Shown: one piece after another, positions 24,582 to 34,744 of the stretch
Layout of the letters: each line of letters begins with the position of its first letter
Numbering within the stretch: position 1 is the stretch's first letter
NCBI GenBank assembly: GCA_030066045.1
Contig: JASJCJ010000058.1
Coordinates: 1-46,449 of the forward strand
From: Calothrix sp. MO_167.B12
Lineage (GTDB): Bacteria; Cyanobacteriota; Cyanobacteriia; Cyanobacteriales; Nostocaceae
Length of the DNA stretch: 46,449 nucleotides
Direction: 5' to 3'
Program-made: the position numbers and the translations under genes
Notes under the pieces: model-generated
The model's database searches: none
The model's input: the letters and a program-made list of their open reading frames with translations, nothing else
Told to the model about the DNA's origin: nothing

Positions 24582-24634
24582 TTGGGAATTATATTTATAG
24601 ACGCTTAGGAAAAAATTACTAAAATTATACATCC

Positions 24635-25798
24635 ATGTCTTTGGCCATCAAACAAGTAGCAAAAGTTTCTCCTCTAGCGAGAAACATTTCAGTACTAATA
24701 CTTACCACTAGTCTCGCAGCTTGCGGTGGTGCTACTGACACAGCCACTCAAAATCAGCCTACTCCTGGTAGTGCTACTGATACTGCTGCCACTAGTACCG
24801 GAAAATTAGATTTAGGTGGCAAGCTGACCATTAATGGAGCTGGAGCTTCCTTTCCTGCTCCTTTGTATCAGCGATGGTTTGCAGATTTGAACAAAAAATA
24901 TCCCAATCTGCAAGTTAACTACCAGTCAGTTGGTAGTGGTGCTGGAGTGAAGCAATTTAAAGCTGGTACGGTAGATTTTGGTGCTAGCGATGTGGCAATG
25001 AAGGATAAAGACATTGCTGCAATTGATCCCAAAAAAGGAGTACTTTTGCTGCCAATGTCTGCTGGTAGCGTTGTTTTTGCTTATAACTTGCCTGGAGTCC
25101 AAGACCTCAAATTACCCAGAAAAGTTTATGTTGATATTCTTCTGGGTAAAATAAAGAAGTGGAACGATCCCAGGTTAGTAGCAGCTAACCCTGGAGTTAA
25201 TCTTCCTGACAAAGATATCACCTTTGTGCATCGTTCCGATGGTAGTGGAACAACAGGTGTATTTACTAAACACCTGAGTGCCATTAGTCCAGAGTGGAAA
25301 AGTCAAGTTGGTGAGGGCAAAACCGTAGAATGGAAGACTGGGGTAGGTGCCAAAGGTAATGAAGGCGTAACAGCTCAGATTAAACAAGCTGAGGGTTCTA
25401 TTGGCTACATTGAGTATGGTTATGCCAAACTCAATAAAATTTCTTTTGCCACATTGGAAAATAAAGAAGGGGAATTTGTCAAACCTTCTGACGAAGCTGC
25501 ATCCAAAACTTTATCGGCAGTGAAATTACCAGGAAACTTACGCGCCTTCATCACAGATCCAGAAGGAAAAGACTCTTATCCAATTGTCACATATACTTGG
25601 ATTTTGGCTTACAAAAAATATGACAATCCTGCCAAGGCTAAAGCTGTAGAGGCAATGATTGAGTATGGCTTAACTGAAGGTCAAAAGGTGAGTACGGAAC
25701 TTGGCTATGTTCCTTTACCAGCAAACGTAGTTAAGAAAGTAGCAGCAGCAGCAGATGCTATTGCTCCTGATTACACAATTTCCGTGGCTAGTAAGTAG
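24635..25798 (+). CDS. pstS: Phosphate-binding lipoprotein PstS
   Basis: The 387-residue protein is the periplasmic phosphate receptor of the Pst ABC transporter. A type II signal peptide ends in the lipobox LAAC with the lipidated Cys at residue 30. A Thr/Ser/Ala linker follows, then the binding fold with GAGASFPAPLYQRW, YQSVGSGAGVKQF, DFGASDVAM and HRSDGSGTTGVFTKHL, which carry the phosphate ligands. Length and motifs are complete. It is first in pstS-pstC-pstA-pstB, behind a candidate Pho box, so induction by phosphate starvation is likely. Lipid attachment would need signal peptidase II (lspA at 20581). Confidence 0.96.
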   Translation: MSLAIKQVAKVSPLARNISVLILTTSLAACGGATDTATQNQPTPGSATDTAATSTGKLDLGGKLTINGAGASFPAPLYQRWFADLNKKYPNLQVNYQSVGSGAGVKQFKAGTVDFGASDVAMKDKDIAAIDPKKGVLLLPMSAGSVVFAYNLPGVQDLKLPRKVYVDILLGKIKKWNDPRLVAANPGVNLPDKDITFVHRSDGSGTTGVFTKHLSAISPEWKSQVGEGKTVEWKTGVGAKGNEGVTAQIKQAEGSIGYIEYGYAKLNKISFATLENKEGEFVKPSDEAASKTLSAVKLPGNLRAFITDPEGKDSYPIVTYTWILAYKKYDNPAKAKAVEAMIEYGLTEGQKVSTELGYVPLPANVVKKVAAAADAIAPDYTISVASK

Positions 25799-25859
25799 AA
25801 TGCATGGGATAATTATTATCCCTAGGTTTTTCAATTGATAGCCCAATAATTCAATTCAC

Positions 25860-25880
25860 AGTGTGGTTCGCTCCCACACT
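25860..25880 (+). promoter_or_regulatory. Intercistronic stem-loop between pstS and pstC
   Basis: AGTGTGG pairs perfectly with CCACACT around a 7-base loop, 61 bp after the pstS stop and 28 bp before the pstC ATG. No T-run follows. Such hairpins can stabilise the upstream message or cause partial termination, fitting the need for much more PstS than membrane components. The function is inferred. Confidence 0.4.
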
Positions 25881-25908
25881 TTCGACCGTTTGTAGGTCAA
25901 TTTATTGC

Positions 25909-26859
25909 ATGAATATACAAGACCAAAATATTAATGCCAGAATTCAACCACGATCGCAGTTAGATAAATCACTGGATCGTGGGTTTATTTGGCTGACAAG
26001 ATTTTTTGCTTTGGCGATCGCAGTTGTTTTATTATGGATAGCTGTGCAGGTGGGTATTCAAGCCATGCCTGCTATCCAGGAATTTGGAGTTAATTTTCTA
26101 GCCAACAGTGCTTGGAACCCTGTAAAAAATAATTACGGAGTGCTACCGCAAATCTATGGTACTTTGGTCAGTTCTTTGATTGGTTTGCTGATAGCTGTAC
26201 CCATTGGTGTCGGTACTGCCATTCTCCTGAGTGAGAATTTTTTACCATCCCAGGTAAGGACTGTGATGGTGTTCTTGGTAGAACTACTAGCAGCTATCCC
26301 CAGTGTGGTATACGGCATTTGGGGAATTTTTGTCTTAGTTCCCATCCTCTCAAATATGGGGAAATGGCTGCATGGTGTCTTGGGCTGGCTGCCAATTTTT
26401 GGCAGTTCTCCCACAGGACCAGGGATGTTACCAGCTGGGGTAATTTTAGCTATTATGACCCTGCCAATTATTACGGCAATTTCCCGAGATGCACTCATAT
26501 CTGTGCCTCCTAGTTTGCGTCAAGCGGCTGTGGGTTTAGGAGCTACCCGTTGGGAAACGATTTTAAAAGTTCTGGTTCCTGCGGCATTTTCTGGTATTGT
26601 CAGTGCGGTCATGTTAGCTCTAGGTAGGGCAATGGGAGAAACCATGGCTGTCACCATGTTGATTGGTAACGCCAATAAGATTAATTTTTCCCTATTTGCA
26701 CCAGCTAATTCCATTGCTTCTTTGTTGGCAAACCAGTTTGCCGAGGCAGATGGTTTACAGGTTGCAGCATTAATGTATGCTGCCTTAGTGTTGTTTGTGT
26801 TAACTCTGGTAGTGAATATTTTCGCGGAATTAATCGTTCAGCGAGTAAAACGTATATAG
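25909..26859 (+). CDS. pstC: Phosphate ABC transporter permease PstC
   Basis: The 316-residue, six-helix permease forms the channel with PstA. The ABC-permease domain includes PQIYGTLVSSLIGLLIAVPIG, ELLAAIPSVVYGIWG (a PstC signature) and the ATPase-contacting loop LRQAAVGLGATRWETILKVL. ATG 25909 fits the family. GTG 25861 lies within the intercistronic hairpin and would add 16 unlikely residues. It is the second gene of the pst operon. Confidence 0.95.
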   Translation: MNIQDQNINARIQPRSQLDKSLDRGFIWLTRFFALAIAVVLLWIAVQVGIQAMPAIQEFGVNFLANSAWNPVKNNYGVLPQIYGTLVSSLIGLLIAVPIGVGTAILLSENFLPSQVRTVMVFLVELLAAIPSVVYGIWGIFVLVPILSNMGKWLHGVLGWLPIFGSSPTGPGMLPAGVILAIMTLPIITAISRDALISVPPSLRQAAVGLGATRWETILKVLVPAAFSGIVSAVMLALGRAMGETMAVTMLIGNANKINFSLFAPANSIASLLANQFAEADGLQVAALMYAALVLFVLTLVVNIFAELIVQRVKRI

Positions 26860-26881
26860 CATGTGCCATGTTTGATATTTT

Positions 26882-27778
26882 ATGAGTTCTAGTTCTTTTG
26901 ACTTGCCAGACAGCGACTTGATTCGGAGAAGTTTAAGTCGCTCTCCCACCTCTCCCCGGACGCTATTTAATAGTTTTATGAATGGAGTCGCATTCCTTTG
27001 TGGAGCTTTGGCGTTATTACCTTTAATGGCAGTGTTATCTTACGTGTTGATTAAAGGTGTGGGCAGTCTAAATTGGAGCATATTTACAGAATTACCGCCA
27101 CCTCCATTGGTAGAAGGGGGAGGCTTTCGGAATGCTATTTTTGGCACCCTGTTAATGGTAGGCATTGGTGCGTTAATTACCGTTCCCTTCGGAGTATTAG
27201 CAGCTATTTATTTAGTAGAGTTTAGCTCTGGCAAATTATCCCGTTGGATCCGTTTTGCAACTAACGTTCTCAGTGGTGTACCATCCATTATTGCCGGGGT
27301 ATTTACCTATGGTTTACTCGTTTCTACCAAAATTGTCGGATTTTCACCCATAGCTGGAGGTGCGGCTTTAGCTGTGTTGATGTTACCGATTATTGTCCGC
27401 ACTACTGACGAAGCCTTGCAATTAGTATCAAATGATTTGCGACAAGCTTCTGTGGGTTTGGGAGCTACTAACTTTCAGACAGTAACCCAGGTGGTATTAC
27501 CGGCGGCTTTACCGGCAATTATTACTGGAGTTACCCTAGCAATTGCTCGGGCTGCTGGAGAAACTGCTCCCTTAGTATTTACAGCTTTATTTTCTCAGTT
27601 TGCCTTTAACGGCTTATTTCAACCCATTGCTTCCCTTGCTGTTTTGGTATTTAATTTTGCCATTGTTCCCTACCCCAACCAGCAATCCTTGGCATGGGCA
27701 GCTTCCCTAATCCTAGTGTTGATGGTTTTGATTACTAGCATAATTGCTCGCTGGGCTACTAGTCGTAAATCTTATTAA
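26882..27778 (+). CDS. pstA: Phosphate ABC transporter permease PstA
   Basis: The 298-residue permease pairs with PstC. Six helices are predicted, with [39 protein letters not shown] and the coupling loop [20 protein letters not shown]. It starts 22 bp after pstC and is followed 43 bp later by pstB. All conserved segments are present and the length is normal. Confidence 0.95.
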   Translation: MSSSSFDLPDSDLIRRSLSRSPTSPRTLFNSFMNGVAFLCGALALLPLMAVLSYVLIKGVGSLNWSIFTELPPPPLVEGGGFRNAIFGTLLMVGIGALITVPFGVLAAIYLVEFSSGKLSRWIRFATNVLSGVPSIIAGVFTYGLLVSTKIVGFSPIAGGAALAVLMLPIIVRTTDEALQLVSNDLRQASVGLGATNFQTVTQVVLPAALPAIITGVTLAIARAAGETAPLVFTALFSQFAFNGLFQPIASLAVLVFNFAIVPYPNQQSLAWAASLILVLMVLITSIIARWATSRKSY

Positions 27779-27821
27779 CTCTAAAACATTATCTTTAAGA
27801 TTCAACCACCGACAAATTGTT

Positions 27822-28628
27822 ATGGCTACTAATGTTGATATTGCCAACCAAACACAAACCGTTTTAAGAACAGAGGGTTTGAAGGTTTACTATGGCAATT
27901 TTTTGGCACTGAATGACATTTGGCTAGATATACCCAGAAACCAGGTAACAGCCTTTATTGGACCTTCTGGATGTGGTAAAAGTACCTTACTGCGATGCTA
28001 TAACCGCCTGAATGACCTAATTGAAGTATTTCGGGCTGAAGGTAAAGTCTGTTACTATGGCGAAAATCTCTATGCTCCACACATCGATCCGGTAGAGGTG
28101 CGTCGCCGCATTGGCATGGTATTTCAAAAACCAAACCCCTTTCCCAAGTCAATTTACGATAATATCACTTTTGGTCCGAAAATTAACGGTTTCAAAGGTG
28201 ATTTGGATGAACTAGTAGAACGTTCCCTCAGACAAGCTGCTTTGTGGGATGAAGTCAAAGACAAATTGCGCCAGAGTGGTTTATCCTTATCTGGAGGACA
28301 ACAACAACGTTTGTGTATTGCTCGAGCGATCGCTACTCAGCCTGATGTGATTTTAATGGACGAGCCATGTTCTGCTCTCGACCCTATTTCGACATTAAAG
28401 GTTGAAGAACTAATTCACGAACTCAAACAACGCTATACCATTGTCATTGTTACCCACAATATGCAACAAGCATCCCGGGTATCTGACAGAACTGCCTTTT
28501 TCAACGTCCAACCCTCAGACAAAGGAGCACGTATTGGCTATCTAGTAGAGTACGAACGAACAGAAGCCATTTTCCAAGATCCCCAGCAGGAAGCCACTAA
28601 AGAATATGTAAGCGGCAGGTTTGGTTAA
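27822..28628 (+). CDS. pstB: Phosphate ABC transporter ATPase PstB
   Basis: The 268-residue ATPase energises phosphate import. It has Walker A (GPSGCGKST), the Q-loop in [15 protein letters not shown] (typical of PstB), the signature [16 protein letters not shown], Walker B ([12 protein letters not shown]) and the H-loop ([11 protein letters not shown]). ATG 27822 ([10 protein letters not shown]) is preferred; the frame is open back to 27744 and would overlap pstA. It is the last gene of the operon, with a terminator at 28667-28696. No phoU follows. Confidence 0.96.
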   Translation: MATNVDIANQTQTVLRTEGLKVYYGNFLALNDIWLDIPRNQVTAFIGPSGCGKSTLLRCYNRLNDLIEVFRAEGKVCYYGENLYAPHIDPVEVRRRIGMVFQKPNPFPKSIYDNITFGPKINGFKGDLDELVERSLRQAALWDEVKDKLRQSGLSLSGGQQQRLCIARAIATQPDVILMDEPCSALDPISTLKVEELIHELKQRYTIVIVTHNMQQASRVSDRTAFFNVQPSDKGARIGYLVEYERTEAIFQDPQQEATKEYVSGRFG

Positions 28629-28666
28629 TTCTAGTAGCAGTCACGAATGTATTCCATCACAATTTT

Positions 28667-28696
28667 GCTCCCTATACTTCTGTATATATGGGGAGC
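28667..28696 (+). terminator. Rho-independent terminator of the pst operon
   Basis: GCTCCC-TATA pairs with TATA-T-GGGGAGC around a short loop, followed by a 'ttattatt' tail, 38 bp after the pstB stop codon. Confidence 0.65.
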
Positions 28697-28704
28697 TTAT
28701 TATT

Positions 28705-28980
28705 GGGTGACATACTCCCACACTGATGCAAGCATACAGTCTGGGCTTCTCAGCGACTCCCGGTATCCCGTCGGACATTAACTGAGCTTTATTGACGACA
28801 CGGGATGCCCCTCCGCACCGGTTTTAAATGAGTTCTTGTTTGACACGCAGGCTGCATTTCTGCATTTAATTGGATTACACCTACATTTTTAATTTTATCA
28901 TAGTCATTGCCTCGACTATCATCTCGCCGCCTCACTGCGTGTAGGCGGGAGGCTTCCCGTCGAAAAAGCTAAAATGAATC
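28705..28980 (-). pseudogene. Probable degenerate IS200/IS605 right end and TnpB tail
   Basis: The plus strand has GACATACTCCC, then a hairpin (CACACTGATGC/GCATACAGTCTG), then GGGCTTCTCAG. This is the pattern of tnpB right ends elsewhere in the window (TTGACATACTC / ATTCTC). The minus frame leading into it contains stops and has only a weak likeness to a TnpB variable tail. GC content is higher than in the flanks. I consider it decayed IS DNA. Confidence 0.4.
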
Positions 28981-29293
28981 TAAGTAAATGTGCGGTACAC
29001 CAATATGACATAAATCATTCAATGGTGTACTACACACTATTACTACCAGGAGCGCGTAAAGGTAGCAATTAGAATTATAGTTCATTTGCACTACTTTTGT
29101 ACTATTTTTTGTACTAATGGTGCATACTCAAAAATATTAATAGTTAGCGATCGCTTTCTCGATATGGAAAACAGGGAATTTTTGAGTTAGCGATCGCTTG
29201 TATATCGAAATTATGTTGTCAAAGTAGAAAGGATCGGGTTCTATTATTAGTTCATTGGTTGTCACCTAGAGGTTTTTACTTAATTAGTAGTAA

Positions 29294-29545
29294 TTAATGG
29301 GTTACCAACTTCCGTCCCTTAACATTAATTGTGGGTATAGATTCCCGATAGTGTGAGTCTATCCAGCAACGTGGCAAAGCTTCACCGGAAGGAAATGCCA
29401 GTTCCATCTTCTGATAAGAAGCCGGATCTTGCATTTCTTCACCAAAATGGTCTACTCCTGTTACATCTGTCACACAAGGGTTGAATAGCTTATCTAAGGT
29501 AAGAATCTCGATGATATCTCCCGTGGATTTATGCATCAAGAACAT
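29294..29545 (-). CDS. Small conserved cyanobacterial protein, unknown function
   Basis: The 83-residue product (MFLMHKSTGDIIEILTLDKL ...) has no signal or membrane segment. It contains VTGVDHFGEEMQDPASYQK and PRCWIDSHYRE, which give it the look of a compact, strongly conserved soluble protein. An unusually good ribosome site, AGGAGG, lies 6 bases before the ATG, which settles the start and indicates efficient translation. I recall similar small proteins in other cyanobacteria but cannot give a function. Its neighbours (pst operon, kinase) are on the other strand. Confidence 0.72.
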   Translation of the reverse strand: MFLMHKSTGDIIEILTLDKLFNPCVTDVTGVDHFGEEMQDPASYQKMELAFPSGEALPRCWIDSHYRESIPTINVKGRKLVTH

Positions 29546-29953
29546 AGCAATCCTCCTATGTCAAGTGCTTCTAACTAAATCCTATAACGAACGCGATCGA
29601 GAAACCTAAAATTGACATACTTTGAAACCTTTAGATGTTTTCGCTGTTGCGAAAGATAGTTACAAAGGATAACAAAAGTATAATTTATTGCCTCTGACCT
29701 ATTAATCTGTTCTCACATGATTCCTCAAAATATAGAATTTTATGGCTAAGTGATAACCTAAGCCTAGGAAAAAAGTAATACTTGCTAAATGTGTCAATAA
29801 TTAACCGTCAGTTTACGTAATTTTTTCCCATCTTTAGCAATTCTTTAAAGGATTGCCAGCAAAATTAACCTGGTAAAATTTGGCTATTATTTGAATAATG
29901 GGAGTAAGTATTGAATGTTCTTCTTCATACCTCCCACAGCGAGTTAATAGTGC
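29546..29953. other. Divergent intergenic region before the kinase gene
   Basis: AT-rich and without visible repeats apart from a HIP1-like site near 29595. It carries the promoters of the small conserved gene (minus) and the kinase gene (plus). Nothing else is recognised. Confidence 0.4.
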
Positions 29954-31537
29954 ATGACTTACTGCTTAAATCCCACATGTCCCAAACCAAAGAATGCGGC
30001 AAATACTGATATATGTGTTGCTTGTGGTGCCAAATTATTACTACGCGATCGCTATCGAGCAATCAAATCACTAGGTCAAGGTGGTTTTGGTGCCACATTC
30101 TTAGCCAAAGACCAATCCCTACCAGGTGAACCTAGTTGTGTAATCAAGCAATTACGTCCATCAGGAACAACACCCCAAATTTTACAAATGGCAAGGGAAT
30201 TGTTTGAGCGAGAAGCTTTAACCTTGGGCAGAATTGGCAATCATCCCCAGTTACCTCGACTTCTCGATTATTTTGAAAATAGCGAACAATTTTACCTAGT
30301 TCAAGAATATATCAGTGGTTTTACTCTCCAGCAAGAAGTCAAAGAAAACGGAGTTTTTAGTGAAGCTGGAGTCAAACAATTTTTGAGCGAAATCCTACCC
30401 TTGATAGAACATATCCACAGTCAAAAAGTGATCCATCGGGATATTAAACCAGCTAACCTGATTCGCCGTACCCAAGATGCCAGACTGGTGATGATAGATT
30501 TTGGTGCAGTCAAAAACCAAGTTCGTCAAGTAACAACAGCACAATCTGGACAAACTGCCTTAACTTCATTCGCAATTGGAACTCCAGGCTTTGCACCTCC
30601 AGAACAAATGGCAATGCGCCCAGTGTATGCCAGTGATATTTATGCTGTGGGAGTAACGTGCATTTATTTATTAACTGCTAAATCCCCAAAAGATTTAGAA
30701 TATAACCCCACAACTGGTGAAATGATGTGGGAAAACCTAGTACATGTGAGTGATCACTTAATAAAGGTATTGCGAAAAATGCTGGAAGTATCAGTGCGTA
30801 ATCGCTACCAATCTGCAAATGATGCTCTCAAAGACCTAGAAATGGAAGCATATATAGATAGCTTATCTCACAGCATACTAGTCCAATCCTCAAATGCAAC
30901 CAAAAATGATGAACGCAATGATCTAGATTTGAGCAATCATTCTTCTAGTAGTTTTTCCAGCGCAGGTGTAGCACAAGTTGCTGCTGCTATTCGTGCCAGA
31001 AAAGCTAAATTAGGGGAAACGGTGGGTGTAAAAATGACAGGGAAGAAAGCTGTAAATACCCAATCAGGGAGTTTAAACTATAAGACTAATAATTCGTCAT
31101 CCTCAAGGCAATTAAATTCCGAAACTTTGCAAGCAGCTTATCTCAAAGGAAGGCGAGATTTCTCTTCACATCATTTAAGTATGTTTAATCTACAAGGTGC
31201 TGACTTATCAAAAGCAAATTTTCATGCTTCTAAATTAGAAAAGACGAATCTACAAAAAGCTAATCTGCAAAATAGTGATTTTGGTCGAGCCAGCCTCAAT
31301 CGAGCAAATCTTAGAGATGCAAATTTGACCAAAGCTTACCTCAATTCTAGCGATTTGGAAGGTGCTGATTTAAGAGGCGCGAATTTGAGTTATGCCTACC
31401 TTCATAATGCTAATCTGAGAGGGGCCAACTTGTGTGGAGCTAATCTGTCTGGAGCAAAAATATCAGAAGACCAAATAGCTTTAGCTAAAACAAATTGGAT
31501 GACTATTCGTCCAAATGGCAAGAGAGGATTTCTTTGA
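29954..31537 (+). CDS. spkB: Ser/Thr protein kinase with zinc-ribbon N-terminus and pentapeptide repeats (SpkB-like)
   Basis: The 527-residue cytoplasmic kinase starts with a four-cysteine ribbon (C4, C9, C21, C24). The kinase domain (about 34-290) follows with GQGGFGAT (41-48), K65, H161-R-D163, N168 and D182-F-G184, all intact, so it should be active. A polar linker (about 300-390) leads to pentapeptide repeats (about 405-500) of the A(D/N)LxxANLxx type, forming a right-handed beta-helix. This ribbon-kinase-pentapeptide order is that of cyanobacterial SpkB, linked to oxidative stress and motility in Synechocystis. The FHA protein at 32399 and the FHA-PBP at 16816 are possible phospho-readers. 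Confidence 0.85.
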   Translation: MTYCLNPTCPKPKNAANTDICVACGAKLLLRDRYRAIKSLGQGGFGATFLAKDQSLPGEPSCVIKQLRPSGTTPQILQMARELFEREALTLGRIGNHPQLPRLLDYFENSEQFYLVQEYISGFTLQQEVKENGVFSEAGVKQFLSEILPLIEHIHSQKVIHRDIKPANLIRRTQDARLVMIDFGAVKNQVRQVTTAQSGQTALTSFAIGTPGFAPPEQMAMRPVYASDIYAVGVTCIYLLTAKSPKDLEYNPTTGEMMWENLVHVSDHLIKVLRKMLEVSVRNRYQSANDALKDLEMEAYIDSLSHSILVQSSNATKNDERNDLDLSNHSSSSFSSAGVAQVAAAIRARKAKLGETVGVKMTGKKAVNTQSGSLNYKTNNSSSSRQLNSETLQAAYLKGRRDFSSHHLSMFNLQGADLSKANFHASKLEKTNLQKANLQNSDFGRASLNRANLRDANLTKAYLNSSDLEGADLRGANLSYAYLHNANLRGANLCGANLSGAKISEDQIALAKTNWMTIRPNGKRGFL

Positions 31538-32398
31538 TAGTTTTTTCTGATAGTGATGTGAAAAATAAATGTGCTGTTGGTTTGGTAAATAAAATATATA
31601 TCAAATAAATAAATAATATTTTTTTATCTATAAAGGTTCAATATACATAGCGTTTTTTTCGGTTAAGTAGAAAACAAAGTTAATTCCTAATATTTAAGAC
31701 AGGCTAAAATCCCCAGCCACGAAACTGTATTCCATCCAAGTGAAAATCGTTATATTTATCAACTTATTCAGAATATATATTTTCAAAATAACTTATTTAA
31801 TAATTGTTGTTTCTACTATATAGTAATCCTAAATCATCAGCCCTGTGGGTAGGCTATACCAACATCAAAAGTTAGCTTCCGACTTCTTATAGACCCGTTA
31901 GCAGCTTCGGTGTAGGGTAACAGCTGAATCCTGACGGACACCTTCCGCGCCAAGGGTTAGTGGGAGCCGTAGACTTTACGCAATGACACAATATATTTTT
32001 CAACATTTGGGGTACCCTCAATTCACCAGTTAAAAATGCTCCACCGAGTAGTCTTACGTACTTGGTTATACATGGTTGCCAGATATCAGTACAAATATTT
32101 TTCTTTCAAAATAAGCTCTTCCTATCATGGGTTGTATATACTTTACGTACTGATATTGTATGAATAAGCACCAAATATTAAAAAAATATGTATTATCCCA
32201 ACCCATGATACGGTTGTTGTATAGAATACACAACATATAATTCTCTTATACAAGACAGGATTTATCAAAATGACAATGGTAGGTATGCTAATATTCAATA
32301 CCAATGGAAGTGATAGCTTCTGACTTTAAGCTGAACCTTAATTTTCATAATCAATACATTAATTAACATTATCTTAGAATTACAAAGATTCATCTACT
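31538..32398. other. Long gap: AT-rich DNA with a GC-richer structured patch
   Basis: Within mostly AT-rich DNA, 31840-31985 is GC-richer and may be a decayed IS end; one minus frame reads about 36 codons to a TGA near 31840. An 11-bp inverted repeat (ATCATGGGTTG near 32124, CAACCCATGAT near 32198) lies in the upstream region of the FHA gene, about 65 bp apart. No gene is supported. Confidence 0.45.
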
Positions 32399-33130
32399 AT
32401 GGCTGATTTATTAGAAGAAAGACTAGCAAAACGACTAAGTTTGTATCAAGTATTTCTCAAATTGTATGAAAGCAATACCAGCTTAATAGATGATCTTCTC
32501 CAGTTAGAAGATAGATATCAATCAAGGGAAAGAGAATTTACACAACTTTATTTACAGGGTGCTGTAGATGAATCAGAGATTTATGTAATCACAAATTTAT
32601 CTACAGGTAATACTCAAAAGTTACTACAACCACAGCAAATATGGACTATTGGTAGAGATCGCAATAATGGCATCTGTATTGCCGATCCCTATCTATCCCA
32701 TCGCCACGGAGCAATTCAATATCTTCCAGAACATGGAAGTTTTTATCTAATCGACTTTAATAGTACAAATGGCTCCTATGTTAATGGGGAACCTATCTAT
32801 CGACCAACTAGACTTAAAGATGGCGATCGCATCCGTTTGGGTCAAATTAGTTTCTCGTTTTTTGCCAACAAAAATACGACTGTCTTACCGGGTGTGGCTG
32901 TTGAATTATTGATGCAGTTAGTACCTACTATTGATAATACCAATATTAATGAAAATGAAATATCAGATAGAGAAATACCAACTGATGCAGAAGCAACCTT
33001 AGATTTTTTCAGAATCCCAGAGACAGTTGATCAGTTAGATGTAACAAATCACAATTATTCCATGTATCAACAACGCTCAGATATATTAGATAGTTTTTTG
33101 AATAGAAAACGTCTGGAAGATATTAGATAA
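32399..33130 (+). CDS. FHA-domain protein
   Basis: The 243-residue soluble protein has a helical, probably coiled N-terminus (1-55), then an FHA domain (about 60-155) with all key residues: IGRDRNN, LSHRHG, FNSTNGSYVNG and LKDGDRIRLG. The C-terminal 85 residues are acidic and probably flexible. FHA domains bind phosphothreonine peptides, so it is likely an adaptor in Ser/Thr kinase signalling. The SpkB-like kinase gene lies 860 bp upstream on the same strand, but the gap argues against one operon. It is convergent with recA. Confidence 0.88.
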   Translation: MADLLEERLAKRLSLYQVFLKLYESNTSLIDDLLQLEDRYQSREREFTQLYLQGAVDESEIYVITNLSTGNTQKLLQPQQIWTIGRDRNNGICIADPYLSHRHGAIQYLPEHGSFYLIDFNSTNGSYVNGEPIYRPTRLKDGDRIRLGQISFSFFANKNTTVLPGVAVELLMQLVPTIDNTNINENEISDREIPTDAEATLDFFRIPETVDQLDVTNHNYSMYQQRSDILDSFLNRKRLEDIR

Positions 33131-33541
33131 TTCAATTTAGTTACAATGAAATAAAATGTGTCAGCATAATTCGTAATTGATAATTGATAATTCATGGGTT
33201 CGTGCCTACGGATAAATCTAAAATAATTTATCCATAAATAAATTTAGGGGCTTGCACCATTAATTACGTAAAGCCTACGGCATAGCTGAGTCCTTACGGA
33301 CATGCTTACGTGTATCGCAAGGTCGTCCGTAGGACTTACGCTTAGAGCACAGCTCCTCTGTAAAAGGCATTATGAATGAATTGTTCATAGGGGTACAGCA
33401 TCAATAAAATTGTTTTGTCTAGAGAAAACTTTTGGATGCCGTACCCGTAAATTTTTGCTTCACCCTAGTTTGTTTGGGGATTGCTTTAGCTACTAACTAG
33501 CTGTTGCGTATCAACCCTTAGGTTCGCAGTATTGTCTGAAT
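33131..33541. other. Convergent intergenic region with mosaic repeats
   Basis: It contains 'aattgataattgataattc' low-complexity DNA near 33170, then 33268-33370, a string of 'cttacggac'/'gtccgtaag'-type inverted units and 'cagctcctctgtaa', related to other mosaic repeats in the window. No gene is seen. Confidence 0.5.
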
Positions 33542-34621
33542 CTATTCTTCCGTATCTCCATCCTCCCCATCCTCTTCCTGATTACTTGCCTGCCTGACAG
33601 AATTTGCAGAAACAACGGCTCCCATCTCCAGCTTCTCTCGCACTAATTGTTTGATTTGTTCGGCAAACTCTAAGTTATCTTCCAAGTATTTAATGGCATT
33701 ATCCCGACCTTGGGAAATGTTATCACCGTTATAGCTATACCAAGCCCCCTTACGGACAATAATCTTGGTTTCTTCTGCTAAATCAACCAGACAACCGAGA
33801 GTAGAAACGCCTTTACCAAAAATTATGTCAAATTCAGCAATCCTAAAAGGTGGAGCAACTTTATTTTTTGCCACTTTTACCTTGACACGGATACCAAACT
33901 CCTCACTACCCTTTTTCAATGTTTGAATGCGGCGAATATCTAGACGCACAGAGGAGTAATACTTTAGGGCATTACCACCAGTTGTAGTTTCTGGATTACC
34001 ATAGCTAATACCAATTTTTTGGCGTAACTGGTTAATAAACATCACTGTACAACCAGACTTGCCAATATTACCAGTAATTTTACGTAGGGCTTGGCTCATT
34101 AACCTTGCCTGTAGTCCTACGTGAGCATCACCCATATCCCCTTCAATTTCAGCACGGGGAACCAGAGCCGCTACGGAGTCTACAACGACGATATCCACTG
34201 CCGCAGAGCGAACTAACTGATCGACTATTTCTAAAGCTGCTTCCCCCGTATCAGGCTGGGAAACCAACAAATTTTCAATATCAACCCCCAAAGCTCCGGC
34301 ATAGGTGGGGTCGAGGGCGTGTTCTGCATCCACATAGGCTGCAATACCGCCTTTTTTCTGAACTTCAGCAACTGCATGTAAAGCCACTGTGGTTTTACCA
34401 GAGCTTTCAGGACCATAAATTTCAATTACCCTTCCCTTGGGTAAACCGCCACCCAAAGCTAGGTCCAGGGTTAATGCTCCACTGGAAATAGTCTCAACTT
34501 TCATCCGGGTAGCATCACCCAGACGCATGATTGTACCTTTGCCAAAGGTACGCTCAATTTGATTGAGCACCATGTTCAGTGCTTTTTGTTTGCCAGCATT
34601 ATCAGTGGTGTTAACAGCCAT
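33542..34621 (-). CDS. recA: Recombinase RecA
   Basis: The 359-residue protein drives homologous recombination and LexA self-cleavage. It has Walker A (GPESSGKT), the RecA core segments [12 protein letters not shown] and [17 protein letters not shown], the L2 loop region ([10 protein letters not shown]...GNALKYYSS), and an acidic C-terminus ([11 protein letters not shown]) that tempers activity. The ATG at 34621 has AGGAA/AGAGG ribosome-site bases just upstream. A LexA-box candidate lies 53 bp upstream. The gene sits downstream of the chemotaxis-like cluster on the same strand but has its own control region. Confidence 0.98.
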   Translation of the reverse strand: MAVNTTDNAGKQKALNMVLNQIERTFGKGTIMRLGDATRMKVETISSGALTLDLALGGGLPKGRVIEIYGPESSGKTTVALHAVAEVQKKGGIAAYVDAEHALDPTYAGALGVDIENLLVSQPDTGEAALEIVDQLVRSAAVDIVVVDSVAALVPRAEIEGDMGDAHVGLQARLMSQALRKITGNIGKSGCTVMFINQLRQKIGISYGNPETTTGGNALKYYSSVRLDIRRIQTLKKGSEEFGIRVKVKVAKNKVAPPFRIAEFDIIFGKGVSTLGCLVDLAEETKIIVRKGAWYSYNGDNISQGRDNAIKYLEDNLEFAEQIKQLVREKLEMGAVVSANSVRQASNQEEDGEDGDTEE

Positions 34622-34674
34622 TCCTACCTCTTATATATACAGAATCTGGGGAGTGTTAAGTTAGTGAACTAAAT

Positions 34675-34688
34675 AGAACAGATATACT
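34675..34688 (-). promoter_or_regulatory. Candidate LexA (SOS) box of recA
   Basis: On the minus strand the bases are AGTATATCTGTTCT. This fits the cyanobacterial LexA consensus RGTAC-N3-DGTWCB at all fixed positions but one (T for C at position 5). It lies in the recA promoter region, 53 bp before the start codon. Confidence 0.6.
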
Positions 34689-34744
34689 ATTTTAGCCAGA
34701 AATTGCTGGCACATAACTCCAATCTCAGAAATTTACCCCCACCA

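Larger units (their letters stand above)
28629..29293. other. Gap after pstB: terminator, IS remnant, inverted repeat
   Basis: The terminator (28667-28696) is followed by a degenerate IS/TnpB tail (about 28705-28980). A dyad follows at 28995-29030 (GTACACCA ... TGGTGTAC, 20 bases apart), then two HIP1-bearing stretches near 29148 and 29191. No intact gene is seen. Confidence 0.5.
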
